Position numbers and translations under genes: made by a program
Notes under the pieces: generated by a model
The model's database searches: none
What the model saw: only the letters and a program-made list of their open reading frames with translations
Told to the model about the DNA's origin: nothing
Assembly: GCA_963576565.1 (NCBI GenBank)
Contig: OY755045.1
Span: 1,673,477-1,737,476 of the forward strand
DNA: 64,000 nucleotides
Source: Aspidapion aeneum
Taxonomy: Eukaryota; Arthropoda; Insecta; Coleoptera; Brentidae
Reading direction: 5' to 3'
Part shown: positions 11,106 through 23,679 of the stretch, in pieces
How positions within the stretch are numbered: the stretch's first letter is position 1
How the letters are laid out: each line of letters starts with the position of its first letter

Positions 11106-12632
11106 CAGCGTGTCTCATTTTCGATGGGATTAAATGGGAAACTCGGTTATTATTAAAGATATCGATTTTCTGATTGCACCTTACCGTGCTCTTTTTTGGA
11201 GCTCTTAAAAATGGTGTAATCACATTTTTGCTATACCCCGTGGTTTCGTTAATACAGGGAGTTTTTGAAAAAATTGCATTTTAATTAATTCCTTGTATCT
11301 CGCTTATTTTGCAAGATATTTTTATTCTGTAAAAACCTTTTTATGGCAACTTTTTTAGAGCAAAATAATGACGTTGTCAATTTTTTAAAATATTGTTTAG
11401 TTTTTGAGATATGGTATTTATCATAAAAAAATTAAATACGGACCTGGATTTTTTTTATTACTACTTTGATTGGTTCCATGCTATTATTACCTTAAAATGA
11501 TAAAACTTTAATATTTTTTTGATTTAAGGTTAAAAAAAACTATTTAATATTTGAAAAAAAAATTATAGTCCGAACCTGGAAATTTCCAACATAATTATAA
11601 ATTAAAAATTGCAAGACACACTAGTTGAACGATTTTTAGTTTATCTGTTTTTAAATAATAATTAAAAGATTTATAAATAAAGTAAACAACGTTAAAAAGT
11701 TACAAAAATAATATCATACTAATTATTTGATGGTAGCACAGCAGGTCGTGAAATTTACAAAACAAAAGCGCGGAATTGACATTGTCATTTGACTTGTCAT
11801 TTTTGTGAATGGCTTACAATTATTTTAAACTGGCTAGAAATCGACCATACCCAGATTTTGAAAAATGTGATATGTTTGACTGCTTCATTCAAGCAACAAA
11901 ATCCCAATATTTAAATGGCAGAAGTATTTTTATGCAAAATGCGTTAAGAAAAATTACTCAAAAATGCCAACCAACAATGTCTTACACATAATGGTAAATT
12001 AGTTATTTTTTATAATTTGTTTTTTTTTGTATTTTTCGTAGACTTTGTTTCAAATAAATCTGTAAATTAACGTAAAACCATTTTAATATGCTAAGTATCA
12101 AAACAGTTAAACTAAAAATTGTTTATCTAGCAATTTTTAATTTATATTTATGTTGAAAATATCCAGGTTCGGACTATTTTTTTTTAAAATATTAAATATT
12201 TTTTTTTACCTTAAAACAAAAATTTTTTAAATTTTTATTATTTTATGATAATACTAGCATGAAACCAATCAAAATAGTAATAAAAAAAATCCAGGTCCGT
12301 ATTTAATTTTTTTATGATAAATACCATATCTCAAAAACTAAACAATATTTTAAAAAGTTGACAACGTCATTATTTTCTTCTAAAAAAGTTGCCATGAAAA
12401 GGTTTTTACAGAATAAAAATATCTCGCAAAATAAGCGAGATACAAGGGATTATTAAAAATACAATTTTTTCAAAAACTCCCTGTATTAGCGAAACTACGG
12501 GGTATAGCAAAAATCTGATTACGCCATTCTTAAGGGCTCAAAATAAGAGCACGGTAAGGTGCAATCAGAAAATCGATATCTTTAATAATAACCGAGTTTC
12601 CCATTTAATCCCATCGAAAATGGGACACGCTG
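11106..12632 (+). mobile_element. Long-TIR element family B, copy 1
   Basis: Termini CAGCGTGTCTCATTTTCGAT and its inverse, each flanked by TA (11104-11105, 12633-12634). The inverted arms run about 530 bp, passing through ACTCGGTTATTATTAAAGAT, CGCTTATTTTGCAAGATATT and the GGTTCGGACT block, and leave a core of about 460 bp. The TA target and CAGNGTGTCCC ends suggest a Tc1/mariner-superfamily non-autonomous element (inference). Further copies lie at 32048-33577 (same orientation) and 48760-50274 (reverse). The core holds a small reading frame at 11809-11991. Confidence 0.8.
11809..11991 (+). CDS. Small reading frame in core of long-TIR element (copy 1)
   Basis: 60 codons starting MAYNYFKLARNRPYPDF, with FDCFIQATKSQYLNG in the middle. 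Copy 2 (32750-32986) keeps it almost unchanged. In copy 3 (49430-49600, minus) the start is lost and a short deletion truncates it, but of the base differences in the central 30 codons most are silent (Tyr TAC/TAT, Phe TTC/TTT, Leu TTA/CTA, Asn AAT/AAC). That suggests the frame was once translated. I do not recognise the family. It could be the first exon of a captured host gene or a relic of the parent transposon's own protein. Confidence 0.35.
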   Translation: MAYNYFKLARNRPYPDFEKCDMFDCFIQATKSQYLNGRSIFMQNALRKITQKCQPTMSYT

Positions 12633-12843
12633 TACACTCGATTTTTTAATGTCTAATTTTCTTTCACATTTATAGAATGCAAAGAGCCCATGCATTGTTT
12701 GACAACACCACATGATTTTAAATAAGCATCATGACATAATAAACAGTTTTCTTTAGCAGATTTAAAAAGCTGTTGAAGTCCCAGAACAGTTTAGGCATTT
12801 TTAAGATTATTTACTTTATTTACTGTAGACTATAGTCCTTGCC

Positions 12844-13960
12844 ATGAAAATCCTAACAGAATGAGCCAACGAATACAAAATTCGACTATATATATTGCGT
12901 TTATAGACTTTGAAAAAGCATTGACCACTGGGCAGTAACAGCATCTTTAATTAATAGCCGAATAGATCACAGATACACAGACTTAATAGCCAATATATAT
13001 AGCGAAGCATTAACATCAATTAAAATTCACGAAGGGACCAAGCCAATCCGCATAAGAAGAGGTGCAGTGTGACACAATATCGCCTAAACTATTTAACCAG
13101 GCCCCAGAAGATGTTTTTAAAAACTTGGAAAGAAATGGGCATCAGAGTACCAGATAAGAAGGAAAAACTGATAAAAATGCTTTAATATAGGCTTGAGTAT
13201 AAAGTGCACTAAAAGTAAAGTCATAACAAACACAGATAAGAATATTAACGATCAGATTAAACCAAGAGAAAGTAGAACAGATAGAGGAATATAAATATAT
13301 ACCTGGGACAAATTAACTAAAAAAAAACCAAACGGCTGAAATCAAGAGACGAGTAAGATTAGCCTGGGCAGCATTCGGTAAATTAAGCTACATATTATAA
13401 ATTAAAAAATATCCTCAGTACCTCAAAACGAAAGTGTGTAACCAATGTATCCTTCCTGTGGTTACCTATGAATCCCAGACCTGGACACTTACAAAATCAA
13501 ACATGGATAAGGTAACAAAAGCCCAAAGATTAATGGAAAGATAAATGTTACATGTAAAGCTAACAGATAGAAAAAGGAATAAATGGATAAGAAATAAAAC
13601 AAAAGTAAGGGATGTAAGAGGAGAAGTAGCAAAATTAAAATGGAAATTTGCCGGTCATAATATCAGACAGAAAGGCGTTCGATGAAACAAGTGTATTATA
13701 ACCTGGAGACCTTTGGAAAATAAAAGAAGTAGGGAAAGACCACAAATGAGATGCGCGGACGATTTGATGATGATGAACATGGCGACAGACAGAGAAGAAT
13801 GGGGGAAGAACTATGTCCAAAGCTGTTTCGAAGAAGGCTATATAGATAGGATAGATGTTAAAAATGTTAAAGCTTTTGTTGTTCTTTTGCTGCCTCCTTT
13901 TGGCCTTGTCCCTCCAAAAATCCTGCACCTGCCACTGCAGATTACACGGGAATTAAAGTG
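12844..13960 (+). pseudogene. Non-LTR retrotransposon family 1 fragment
   Basis: Successive frames give an RT palm piece (SRIDHRYTDLIANIYSEA at about 12955-13010), then GTKPIRIRRGA, and a C-terminal part (13490-13930) with KSNMDKVTKAQR, WIRNKTKVRDVRGEVAKLKW and ATDREEWGK. That second part is the usual C-terminus of RT-only non-LTR elements annotated in insects as endonuclease-reverse transcriptase. It is broken by many stops and internal deletions (the YADD region is missing). Related pieces lie at 6796, 17000, 33900, 48480 and 52590. Confidence 0.75.
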
Positions 13961-14165
13961 AGTGAAATATAGGACATAAAATCTTGGGTTTTATTTCTAT
14001 GAAAATTATTAATAAGTGCTCTCTGACAATTTTGATAAAAGCATGGAGAAAAACGTAAAGAGTATTCTAGAAAACATGTGCCGAAGACTTTTTATAACCT
14101 GTATAAAATTTAATTTAAAAATTTAAGAAATAAAAAGACTGTTTTTGTTATACGCCATTTTTACA

Positions 14166-14310
14166 GTTATTAGAGACTTATTGCAATAAAGCTAGGCTGT
14201 AATAGTGCTAGGAACTATTCTGACAGTCTCACATTAAAAACTGACAGTTAGTCTTTCAAAATTGACATACCAAAGTCGAATTTAAAGCCAAGTCGTTTAT
14301 TTTCGAATAA
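14166..14310. mobile_element. Fragment of TATTGCAATAAAGC MITE family
   Basis: TTATTGCAATAAAGCTAGGC followed by CAGTCTCACATTAAAAACTG and AAATTGACATACCAAAGTCG matches one half of the complete copy at 20556-20831 and of 51653-51907. The second end is missing. Confidence 0.65.
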
Positions 14311-14434
14311 TAAAGGCAGGCAGTATTTATTGAGTGGGCCAAAAAAAACCGGACAAAATTTTTTTTGTTATAACTTTTGAACTATAAAATCGATTTTATT
14401 GGAACAAACTGCACTTGGCAGAGAATATTGCGTA

Positions 14435-15711
14435 CAGGGTGTCCCAAATTGGGCACTTTTACAGGGTTTAAGGTACTTCTAGGGGAGACAGAGAGAAACT
14501 GACCACGCATTGCTGCGAGGCTCAAATTTCAAGAGAAGACTTATAGTGAAAACCGCATTTTGAAATATCGTCTCGTCTTTGAGCTACGGCGGCTTTTTGA
14601 AAAGTCTGCATTTTGGAGGGGGGTCTATAACTTCGTTATTATTGGAAATATTGATTTAGAGTAAATTGCAATTTTATAGATTTTGTCACAAGGAATCACC
14701 CGCTAAATTAAATTTTACCTGTCACTTTTAGTTTTTGAGATATGACATAAAGTTGCTTTTTTTCTTATGGAATGGCCTATATTTTAATCAATTTTCGAAT
14801 TCGCCATTGAATTATTTTCAAAATGATGTATCATGTGTCATAGTTTGATTAAGCGGTTTCGGAGATAATTAGTTTTTTATTTTTGTCTAGTGTGCGTTGA
14901 ATGACGTCATGCGCCATTGACGTGAAAGCCATGCGGTCAAATGCTACCTCAATGCTCCTATAGTTTTGTTGTCTTATACTATGCAAATCAAGTTGGCCTT
15001 GCGTCTTGGCGTTTTGTCATTGTTTTCAATTGTTTAAACAATTTGACATTACGCTTTGATATGAAATTATTTTGCACAAAAGCATTTTAATTTTATTTTG
15101 AAATATGTATCATTTTTGTTACTTTTTATAACAAGGCTTTGAGGGCCGTCAGCTAAATTATAATTTTTCCAAACCAGGCTTACTATATTTTTGACTATGT
15201 AAAATAATAAAAATACTGGAGTGCCTTGACCTGCCTCAGCAGGAAATCATAGCGCACTAGAAATAAGTGAAAAAGCTGAAAATCTCCTAAACCGCTCACT
15301 TAAACAATGACATATGATACATCATTTTGAAAAGAATTCAATGACAAATTCGAAAATTAATTCAAATATAGGCCATTCCATAAGAAAAAATGCAACTTTA
15401 TGTCATATCTCCAAAACTAAAAGTGACAGTTAAAATATAATTTAGCGCGTGAATTCTTCGTGACAAAGTCTATAAAACTGCAATTTACTCTAAATCAAAA
15501 ATCCCACTAAAAACGAAGTTATAGACTCCCTTCAAAAATGCAGACTTTTCAAAAAGTCCTCGTAGCTCAAAGACGAGACCATATTTCAAAATGCGGTTTT
15601 CACTATAAGTCTTCCCTTGAAATTTGAGCCTCGCAATGCGTGGTCAGTTTTTCTCTGTCTCCCCTAGAAGTACCTTAAACCCCCTAAAAGTGCCCAATTT
15701 GGGACACCCTG
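14435..15711. mobile_element. Long-TIR element family C (CAGGGTGTCCC ends)
   Basis: Ends CAGGGTGTCCCAAATTGGGC and its inverse, flanked by TA (14433-14434, 15712-15713). The arms remain inverted copies for about 430 bp, through GTCTCCCCTAGAAGTACCTT, the ATGCGGTTTTCACTATAAG block and GGCCATTCCATAAGAAAAA. The centre (about 14880-15290) is non-palindromic and has no recognisable coding sequence. Architecture and termini resemble family B at 11106, 32048 and 48760, though the internal sequence differs, so the two are probably mobilised by related transposases (inference). Confidence 0.75.
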
Positions 15712-15713
15712 TA

Positions 15714-16999
15714 CTAGACGAATTTATTTCAGCGCCATCCACCCCTCAATGTTCCTAGCGAGTTCCATTATTTTTTTTACTTCCATGGTTTTTGTACATG
15801 TGTGCTTTTGTATACTTTGTATTTGTTTGAGTAATTTTTGCAAATTGTTGATTTGTGCTATTTTTAAAGCTTTTGTTTTAAAACACCATTGTAACCAATA
15901 CTTTTGGCAAACACATTTTTGTATTGGCAAAATTTCGGTCGAAAAAAAAACTGAAACTCAATAAAAACGCGCAAAACCATGTAAGCTTCGAAGAACGAAA
16001 ATCATATATCTATGAGGTAAAATACAGTAAGTACACTCAAGTTGAAAAATAATGTACCAGTAGGACTGGACTTGGAAGAACCTCGTATTTCATTTATAAT
16101 CTCAGATTTTTTTGAGATGTTTTAAACAAGGGTATTGTAGTAGATCTCTTGTGTGTATAAAATAATTATAAAACAGTTTTAAAAACGTTACAAACTTTAA
16201 TGAATACAAAATAAAACACTGTTGCAATTTACACATTGTTACAAGACTTTTCTTATGACCTTTAAAATAAACAAAACACAAAGAAGTAAAATAAAGACTT
16301 TAACTTACCATAATAACAAACTACAAAATGTACTTCAAATAGAAAAATCTTATGTTTCTTTACTGACAATTAGTTTAGAGGTTTTAGTTTAAATTCAACA
16401 AAACTTAGAATGTGACTACCGACTTGTCTCCTCAAAGTTTGGGTTTTTATTAACAATAGGTTGGACCTAAGTAATTCATTATTCCTCTTCATGGAGGAAC
16501 CAAGTCAGTGGCGTTTCTAATGATCCTAAAGTTTACTTTACATTTTAGCTAATGAGCTAAATAAGTAAACCTAAACGAAAACAGAGAAAAACCCACGGAA
16601 AAATATAAGAGAAACAAAAACGCCTTTTTACCCGATTAGCCACAAAACTTGTTTCATCTATTATTATTGTGAATCATACCATTTACACCCTCTACATCAT
16701 ACAATCTTGTAAATATATAATCGAGATTGTGCCCATTGGTTTGTCCATAGCCTGGCAGTAATTTTTCCGGGAAGAACTCTTTTGGCAGCAATCCATGATT
16801 TCGCTTAGCAAAAAGCAAGCATTTCTTTGCCAGACGAAAAGCACCAAACCGAGAGCATAGATAATTTTTCTATTAAAAACAATCGGTTTCTATATCGAAA
16901 TTTAGAGACCAAAGGAGTTTAGGGATATTTGGCAAAAGTCACAACGGGTTTTAAGGAAATCTTAAACAATACAGTCCACAGTACACTGGATAACACAAA
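15714..16999. other. No gene; one dispersed repeat
   Basis: AT-rich. Contains the second copy of a 65-bp repeat at 16587-16651 (see 2073-2137). The overlapping short reading frames near 15724-15964 show no motif. Confidence 0.45.
16587..16651. repeat. 65-bp dispersed repeat, copy 2
   Basis: Same orientation and near-identical to 2073-2137. Confidence 0.6.
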
Positions 17000-17752
17000 A
17001 AATAAAGAGAATAATAAAGAAAATGAAAAATAACAAATCACCTGGAAAAGAGAATAGAAGTTAATACCCTCCATATTCTCCTGAATAAAATACTAAAAGA
17101 AAAAATAATCCCAAACAACTGGAAGGAATCCAAGACCATTATTCTACACAATATTACTACTACTACACCAACATTACTAATAACAACATTTGACGGATAT
17201 CAATCAAAAGAACAAGCAAGCTTCAGAAAAGGTTTCAGTACAGTTGATCACTTATTAACTATGAAAATCCTAATAGAACGAGCCAACGAATACAACATTC
17301 CACCATATATTGTGTTTATAGACTTCGATAAAGCTTTCGATAACATTGAGCACTGGGCAGTAAAAACATCTTTAGTTACTAGCCGAATAGATCATAGATA
17401 TACAGACTTAATAGCTATTATATATAGCAAAGTCACAACATCAATCAAAATCCACAAAGAAACCAAGCCAATCCGCATAAGATGAGGTGTTAGAAGGGTG
17501 ACACAATACCCCTAATCTATTTAACCAGGCTTTAGAAGATGTTTTTAAAAGCTTAGATTGGGAAGAAATAGGCATCAAAGTAAACGGACAATACTTGAAC
17601 CCAGTAATGCTAATGATATTGCTTTAATAATAGACAAGAAAGAAGAACTGATAAAAATGCTGGAAGAACTGGATACAGCCACTAAAAATATAGGCTTAAG
17701 TACGAACTACACTAAAACAAAAATCATAAGAAACACAAATGGGTTTTTCTAA
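17000..17752 (+). pseudogene. Non-LTR retrotransposon family 1, RT fragment
   Basis: Frames in order give a KMKNNKSPGK-type start of the RT domain (near 17020), AERFQYSTVDHLLTMKILIE-like sequence shifted by an indel (17210-17270), then NIPPYIVFIDFDKAFDNIEH (catalytic Asp within FDKAFD), SRIDHRYTDLI and ETKPIRIR (17261-17485). The continuation at 17560-17750 covers the region after the catalytic YADD, which reads NANDIALI here, so the active site is gone. Several frameshifts; inactive. Confidence 0.75.
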
Positions 17753-19687
17753 ATTTTTGGTTGTTCTTGAAAAATGGTAATTGGTTGCATGTAATTGGAT
17801 TGTATATTTAAAACCACTTATTCTTTTGATATCAAAATAAGTGTGTAGTTAGTGTACCCAAAGGCTAACATTTTCCAGCAGCAATGAACTCTCCACAAAA
17901 TGTCTCCATGGAAGTTTACACTATGTGACATGTCACGTGATGTGATCTGTAATTTTTAAAGATAATAGATTTGAATAGTACAAAAAATATTTCGAGATAA
18001 TAAAATTGATTTTGGGGATTATTAAAGTGGACCAAAACTCAAAAATTTTAATTTCCTAATAATATTAGTTGATATCAGTTTTTAATCTTTAAAAAAACAC
18101 AAAATATCCACCTGTAATTAATTTTACTGTCACTGGCGTGATCACATGCAGTCGTATGGATTTATTATTTAAAATAATTCGGTCGAAGGAGCACTTTATG
18201 TTAGTCCACGGTTAGAAAAACGTTAAATGCAATGGACTGTATAAATTTTAATTAATAAAAGCGCGAACCAACATAAATATTGATATGAAATTACGAAATA
18301 ATTAAAACGTCCATAGGTAAAATATTGGTGGCACACAACGGTAATCAGAACAAATGCACTCACCAGTTTTGCAGCCAAATTCTCCGCTTCTAAGGGGCCC
18401 CCGAATGGATCTAATGATGTCACCACGTAGCTGAAAGGTTGAAGTTTCCAGTTCTATGCTTCAGTACACAAAAATCGAGCACCCTCAGGTGTAGATATTT
18501 GAAATAGTTGGAGAACGAAATTAACACGCCATTTTCTCTAGGCGATTGACAAGGATCTCCCTGGTTGTTGGTGCGCATGTCCAAATACGCGGAATGCGCT
18601 TTGTCCTTCATACAGTTGTGTGTTTTTAAAAATATATATAAACAACCGCGAAATTTAGCGGGAGCTAACAACAGGTTTTTTTTAAATCTGCCATCACTTC
18701 TTACTTTACCCATCTAATTTACCTGAACACGGAACATCGCCAAAGGTACAGTTTAAGGATGTAAAGTGAAATGGGTTATATAATTCAGTTTTTCTAAAGT
18801 TTTTGTGATGCTAAAATAGATTTAACGTTTTGGCCGAGATAAGTGTCACACGTATTCCTACAAATATAAGGATTAAATAATAAAATATTTATTTTCAAAA
18901 CTGTTCCTTAAATACAACAAGGAGGCGTTTGACTAACATTGAAATACAGTAATAGTGACAGTTTTGCTTTTTTTGTTATTTAGACATTTAGTTAAATGTC
19001 ACTTGTGTGAACATCACTGGTGTGATCTTTTAAACATTTTTCATTATTATTCAAAAACTGTCCTTACCATTAATGGATTTTGACCAAAATCTAATCACCT
19101 CGTTTTTCCAGTATTGAACTTTATTTAACCTGAAAATTTTTGAACAAGTTTACACACAATTTGTTGCCTCATGGGGGGTTTAACCACTATACCCCTCCCC
19201 CCAGTGCTACGCACCTGTTTTTAGCACAAAGCAAAAGTACTCGAAATAAAAAAAAACTGAGTTAATACTTGCTATCGTGCGCATAAAATGTCAGCGCAAT
19301 ACTAATAGGGGTCGTGTATTTCACGTTAAAAAATTCACCCGTGGCAAAAATGGCCAAACAATTGTCTATTTGCTTCAGCTAAACGGCCGCAAATTACAGG
19401 CGTAAAAACTGCACAATTTAAAGAAGGAATAACGGAAAAAAAATGCAAAAGAAGTTGTTCTGAACTTCACTTCCCAAAAGTTTTGAAATCTTTCTTATTT
19501 TAGTTTTTTTGATCAGTTGCTTTAACGTTAGTTTCGTTATTGTAAGGGCGATGTCTCTAGAAAAATAACGCGTGAAACTTCTGACTTGTGTCTTTTAGCC
19601 CAGTCATATTAGTCTCGGACAAAAAGCTCGGAAAAAAAGCTGGATTTTTGTATAATTATTCCTTAGCGTCTAGGACACATCCCCTCC
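17753..19687. other. No feature seen
   Basis: About 1.9 kb of AT-rich DNA without recognisable coding sequence, paired TIRs or RNA genes. Confidence 0.4.
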
Positions 19688-19954
19688 TTGAGCTTCGCTA
19701 GATATAAGGCCTTAAAAGTCCTAAAAATTAGAATGAGGCAGGCCAAGATCCTTATCGGGGAGGTAAGCGCCTCCAGAGCGAGGTCTTCTTCCACACTCGG
19801 GAAAAAAGATATGAGACTGGCGACAGGGCTCTTGACACGCCTTAATAAACACCTTAGTATTCTGGGAATCGTTGAAGACTCGGAGTGTCGTTGGTGTATG
19901 GAGGACGAAGAATCTCCTTTACATATCCTAACCGAGTGCCCTGCACTCGGTTAG
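19688..19954 (+). pseudogene. C-terminal fragment of an RNase-H-bearing non-LTR retrotransposon
   Basis: 88-residue frame. RLATGLLTRLNKHLSILGI is followed by a Cys/His cluster CRWCMEDEESPLHILTEC (C-x2-C-x8-H-x4-C), which is the region after RNase H in I/Jockey/R1-like retrotransposon polyproteins. Compare the CPACGQEEETSRHLVAEC of the minus-strand copy at 34429-35052. It is truncated upstream and ends in an inverted duplication of ACCGAGTGC (about 19930-19955). Confidence 0.7.
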
Positions 19955-20555
19955 GATAAGAATGTTGTTTTTGGAACGCTTTGTGCTCAGCCCTGGCAAT
20001 GTCAGAAAGTTTCAACCCAAAAAAATCCGCTCCTTTGCTAAGGCGGCGGGTTTTCAAGGCTGACACAATGGATAGTGGGGTACAACGGGCCCAGCAAGGT
20101 GGCCTGGATGGAAGTGGATGGGACTTTTCCCGCCCACATAGCATTCATTCATTCATTCATGCGTCGAGGCGAAACGGAAAATTATAGAATTAGCAAGGTA
20201 GCTAGGCAGTGTTGCCACCTCTACCGATTTTTCGTTAGATCTACCGATTTAGCCTTTTACTTTACGATATACCGAATTACCATAGTTTTCTACCGATTTT
20301 TTTTTCGATATAAACTTGTTTTTTTTTATACGCCTCGTAATCGCGATTCAAAAAAAACACCATAAATAAAATATTCTTTTTATGTAAGATCCTTTGTAGA
20401 ATAAAAATTTTATTTCAAGCCATTGTTTTTAAAAGTGTATTTTTGGCGCCATTTCTTGGATTTTGCGATATACTCAGCTGGCAGCCGCAAGCGGCATTAA
20501 AGATCACGCTATTATAAACCTTGAGGTTTTCTTTTATAATATTATCTACCTAATA

Positions 20556-20831
20556 GGGACCTATTGCAATAAAGCCAGGCACAAATTGTGTCGGGCACTA
20601 TATTGACAGTTTCACATTATAAGAACAGCTGTCTTCTTTCAAAATAAGGCCATTGTGTATTATAAGAGCCAGAATTAATAGTGACGCCAGAATTAATGGA
20701 AAATAAACGACTGGATTTCTAAATTCGACTTTGGTATGTCAATTTTGAAAGATCAACTGTCAGTTTTTAATGCGAAACTGTCAATATAGTGCCCGGCACA
20801 ATTTGTGCTTGGCTTTATTGCAATAGGTCCC
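20556..20831. mobile_element. Palindromic MITE (TATTGCAATAAAGCC family), complete copy
   Basis: Flanked by TA. Left end GGGACCTATTGCAATAAAGC, right end its inverse. The inverted arms continue through GGCACAAATTGTG and the CAGTTTCACATT/AATGCGAAACTG block. Non-coding. Relatives at 14166-14310 and 51653-51907. Confidence 0.8.
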
Positions 20832-20833
20832 TA

Positions 20834-20940
20834 GCCCAACTAACATTTATAGTAGCGGCTACATGTTCTAAAGGCTTTGCTACTTTCTTATAGTAGAAAT
20901 GTGGTGATCCCAACCAAAATTTGTTACTTTTTAGTTCTAA
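20834..20940 (+). repeat. 107-bp repeat shared with the window's right edge
   Basis: From CCCAACTAACATTTATAGTA to TACTTTTTAGTTCTAA this matches 63894-64000 base for base except at the first position. It is the left part of an unidentified repeat whose other end I cannot place. A short inverse of its first bases (TAGTTGGG) occurs near 22910 and might be the far end. Confidence 0.8.
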
Positions 20941-23161
20941 CTACTATTTAGTATCAGGAAATAGTAGATGTTTCGTAAAAACGACCCTCTAAACTACTTC
21001 TTAGGATGTCTTCTCTACCACAATAGGACGTTGCTAAAGTTTTACTTTCTTTTTAGTCGTTATTTCGTAGTCGCCCTGACTTTTATATCCTACATAATTA
21101 CCACTAGAAAGTTAAGCTTCATTGGAGTCCCCCCAAACAAGTGTATCCGACAACTACATTATAACTTTAATTTTTACCACAAAATTTTGTGTCATCATAG
21201 TAACATCTGATGTAACAATGTAGACAAAATAACTTTGTGGATCAACTTTAAAGCCGCAACTACTTTGACTTTTTTTTAATGTCGATCTTTTAAAGTAATC
21301 TCTCCTTCCTGTTTCTACTTTGAAAACGTAGACTTTTTGAAGTCGCATCTTCGTCGCACACATTCTTAACCCTACTTTTTGTGGCTCCTTTTATAATATG
21401 GGAATATTAGGAATAGTTTTGCAAATATTTTTTTAACTACCTTGAGCAGTCCATTTTTTCGAGCTCATTGCTTGACCATTTTGCAAAACAATCAAAATGC
21501 AAAATATTGATCCAAAGTATCGAGTACCGCACCCGGATTTTAAGAATTCCCTGGTCCATGCTTAATCTCCATCCTTAATCTTTTACGCTACTTGTTGCTG
21601 TTCTATTCACTGTCTTTACGGTCGTTCGTAGTTTGTGCTGTGGCACCACCCTATCGCCATCGTAACCCTCTTGTGCGGACCAAACCGAATTCGTTTATCT
21701 AGGCATCTTGTGCTGACGTGTCGTGTCTCACTGTGATTCATTTTATGTGTTGAGCTTGGGTCAATAATTCTTTTTGGTTTTCTTCAAATTTGTGCTGTTG
21801 TTAAAGCTTGGTTTGAAGTGAATAAACTTAAATTTGTGCTGTGTTACATTTAAAAAACTCTTTTTATTGGCACTTCATTTATTGTTCTAATGGAATTTAA
21901 TTTATCTTGTTTTTGTTTTAAAACCTACCACAAATTCACGCTCGTACATAACCTATAAGCAGTGGTGTTGTTGTTGACAGAAACGGCAAATGACAAGTGG
22001 CGACACCCCAATAACTTGAGGGTAGTAGTTATACTTATCGCGTGGTTCCTATCACTCTGTAGACGTTTTCTAGTGGCGAAAGCTAGTTAATAATACGTTT
22101 CTGCAACGAAGGAGTAGAAATTCGAGTGTGTTATCTAGAACTAAAAAGGAATGCCGACATAAAAGTCGTAAGTGACACGTTACCGTAACTTAGGCTCACT
22201 TTCAAGTAACCCTTTCGACTATCAGGGAATATAGTTTGGGACGCCATGTTTTTATTTAAGAAAGAAAATTTAATATTTTTGTTGTCGTTTTATGAGCTCA
22301 TATTAAAGAGCTATACTATTTTAGAAACAAATTAGTTGAAGCTTACCAAAAATGCTCTTCTTAAGCACCATTTGTTGGAGTTAACTGTCGATTATGAAAA
22401 CATAACCTCCAAAATCACAACACAAAAATTCCATCAGCTACCAGAAAACGGCTTAATTTTACGGGCGCACCGGTTTTTTGCAATATATATATCATGCATG
22501 TTATACAAAAAACTTTGCGTCGCACTCGAATTTTGATCCTCTGCTTGTAAATTCTCACACTTTTGGATAACATAGTACATATTATAACCATAACCAAACA
22601 AAAAAACTAAGCGAGTCTGTTTACTGTTGTGTCCACCATATTGTGTAACAATTCTACCAAAAAGAAACGATTATATTATTTGCAACTACATCGCAACGTT
22701 TATGCCATTACGGAAAAAAAACAGCCTCTACGACGTAGTAGATACCTGGCTACGACGTAGTAGTGTAGTTGTTACTACAGTGACTTTAAACACTTGGCCA
22801 AGTAGTTATAACCAGAAATTGGTTCCCCACTTAGGGAATTATAACGTCGCTGTATGGTATACTGAGACGTAGCGGGAGTACGTTGCGGTTACTTTTAAGA
22901 AACTCTTTCTAGTTGGGGTTTCGTCGTTACAACTTTAAATGTTTGTTGGGAGTATGTACCTAATTTTTTTATTTAATTCTTAATTTTGGTATTTTGCCGG
23001 TAAAAACAAATCGTAGAAATATAATTTACCTACTAAATCAATCCAAACTATCGATAGTTCTCCAGCACTGCTTGCTGAGATGATTAAAAAATCTACCGAA
23101 ATCTACCGATTTTTCTCGAAGCCTTCTACCGAAGACCTCAGGGTCGAGGGCGGCAACACTG

Positions 23162-23679
23162 TAGCTAGGGCACTGTGTTCCACGTTGTTTTTTATGAGTT
23201 GTTTTTTATGAGAACAATTTATACGTAAAATTGAATATACTTCAAACATTTTAAAGCCATTGTCTGGATGTCTGGGATTCGTTAGGAACCACCCACGAAG
23301 CTTACTTTTCAATAACTTTCTGAAATTCAATTTTACTAAAAAATTTACGGAGAGTTTTTTTGCCAACAAAAGTGAGGAAAGTGTTGGGAGAAAAAAGCCG
23401 GAAAATTCAGTAAAATGGGCGATTGGCGACGCAGTGGCTGTCTCCCAATTTCCCGCCACTACAGTTAGATTTTCCCGAATTTGCGACCTTCGTTGCTGCC
23501 TGATTGTGAAGGAAATGTTGGACAAAAAAAAACCTATCAATTTATTCTTTTTTGTTAAAAGTCGAGATGTTTTTTATATCTAAACCTTATGCTTCTTTGT
23601 TGGAAAATTAAACTGAAAATAAAGCTATTATTAAGTCAATACCAAATACGTTAGAGTATAAATATGGGGCATAACCATG
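23162..23679. other. No recognised feature
   Basis: An open frame at 23260-23583 (107 residues) and its minus-strand counterpart show no motif; treated as chance. Confidence 0.4.

Larger units (their letters stand above)
20207..23161. mobile_element. hAT-like element with 8-bp TSD and nested insertions
   Basis: Starts CAGTGTTGCCACCTCTACC and ends GGGCGGCAACACTG. The flanking TAGCTAGG on both sides (20199-20206, 23162-23169) is a perfect 8-bp target duplication. CTACCGATTTTTC repeats close to both ends. At 2955 bp it could have coded for a transposase, but no transposase motif is visible. It contains a complete TA-flanked MITE (20556-20831) and a 107-bp segment repeated at the window's right edge. 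Confidence 0.75.

Noticed and set aside
13635..13961. Separate genes on both strands
   Set aside because: The plus-strand frame is the C-terminus of non-LTR family 1; the minus frame is its shadow.
23103..23583. Overlapping 145- and 107-residue frames on opposite strands
   Set aside because: They overlap each other and the end of the 20207-23161 element; no motif or coding bias seen.
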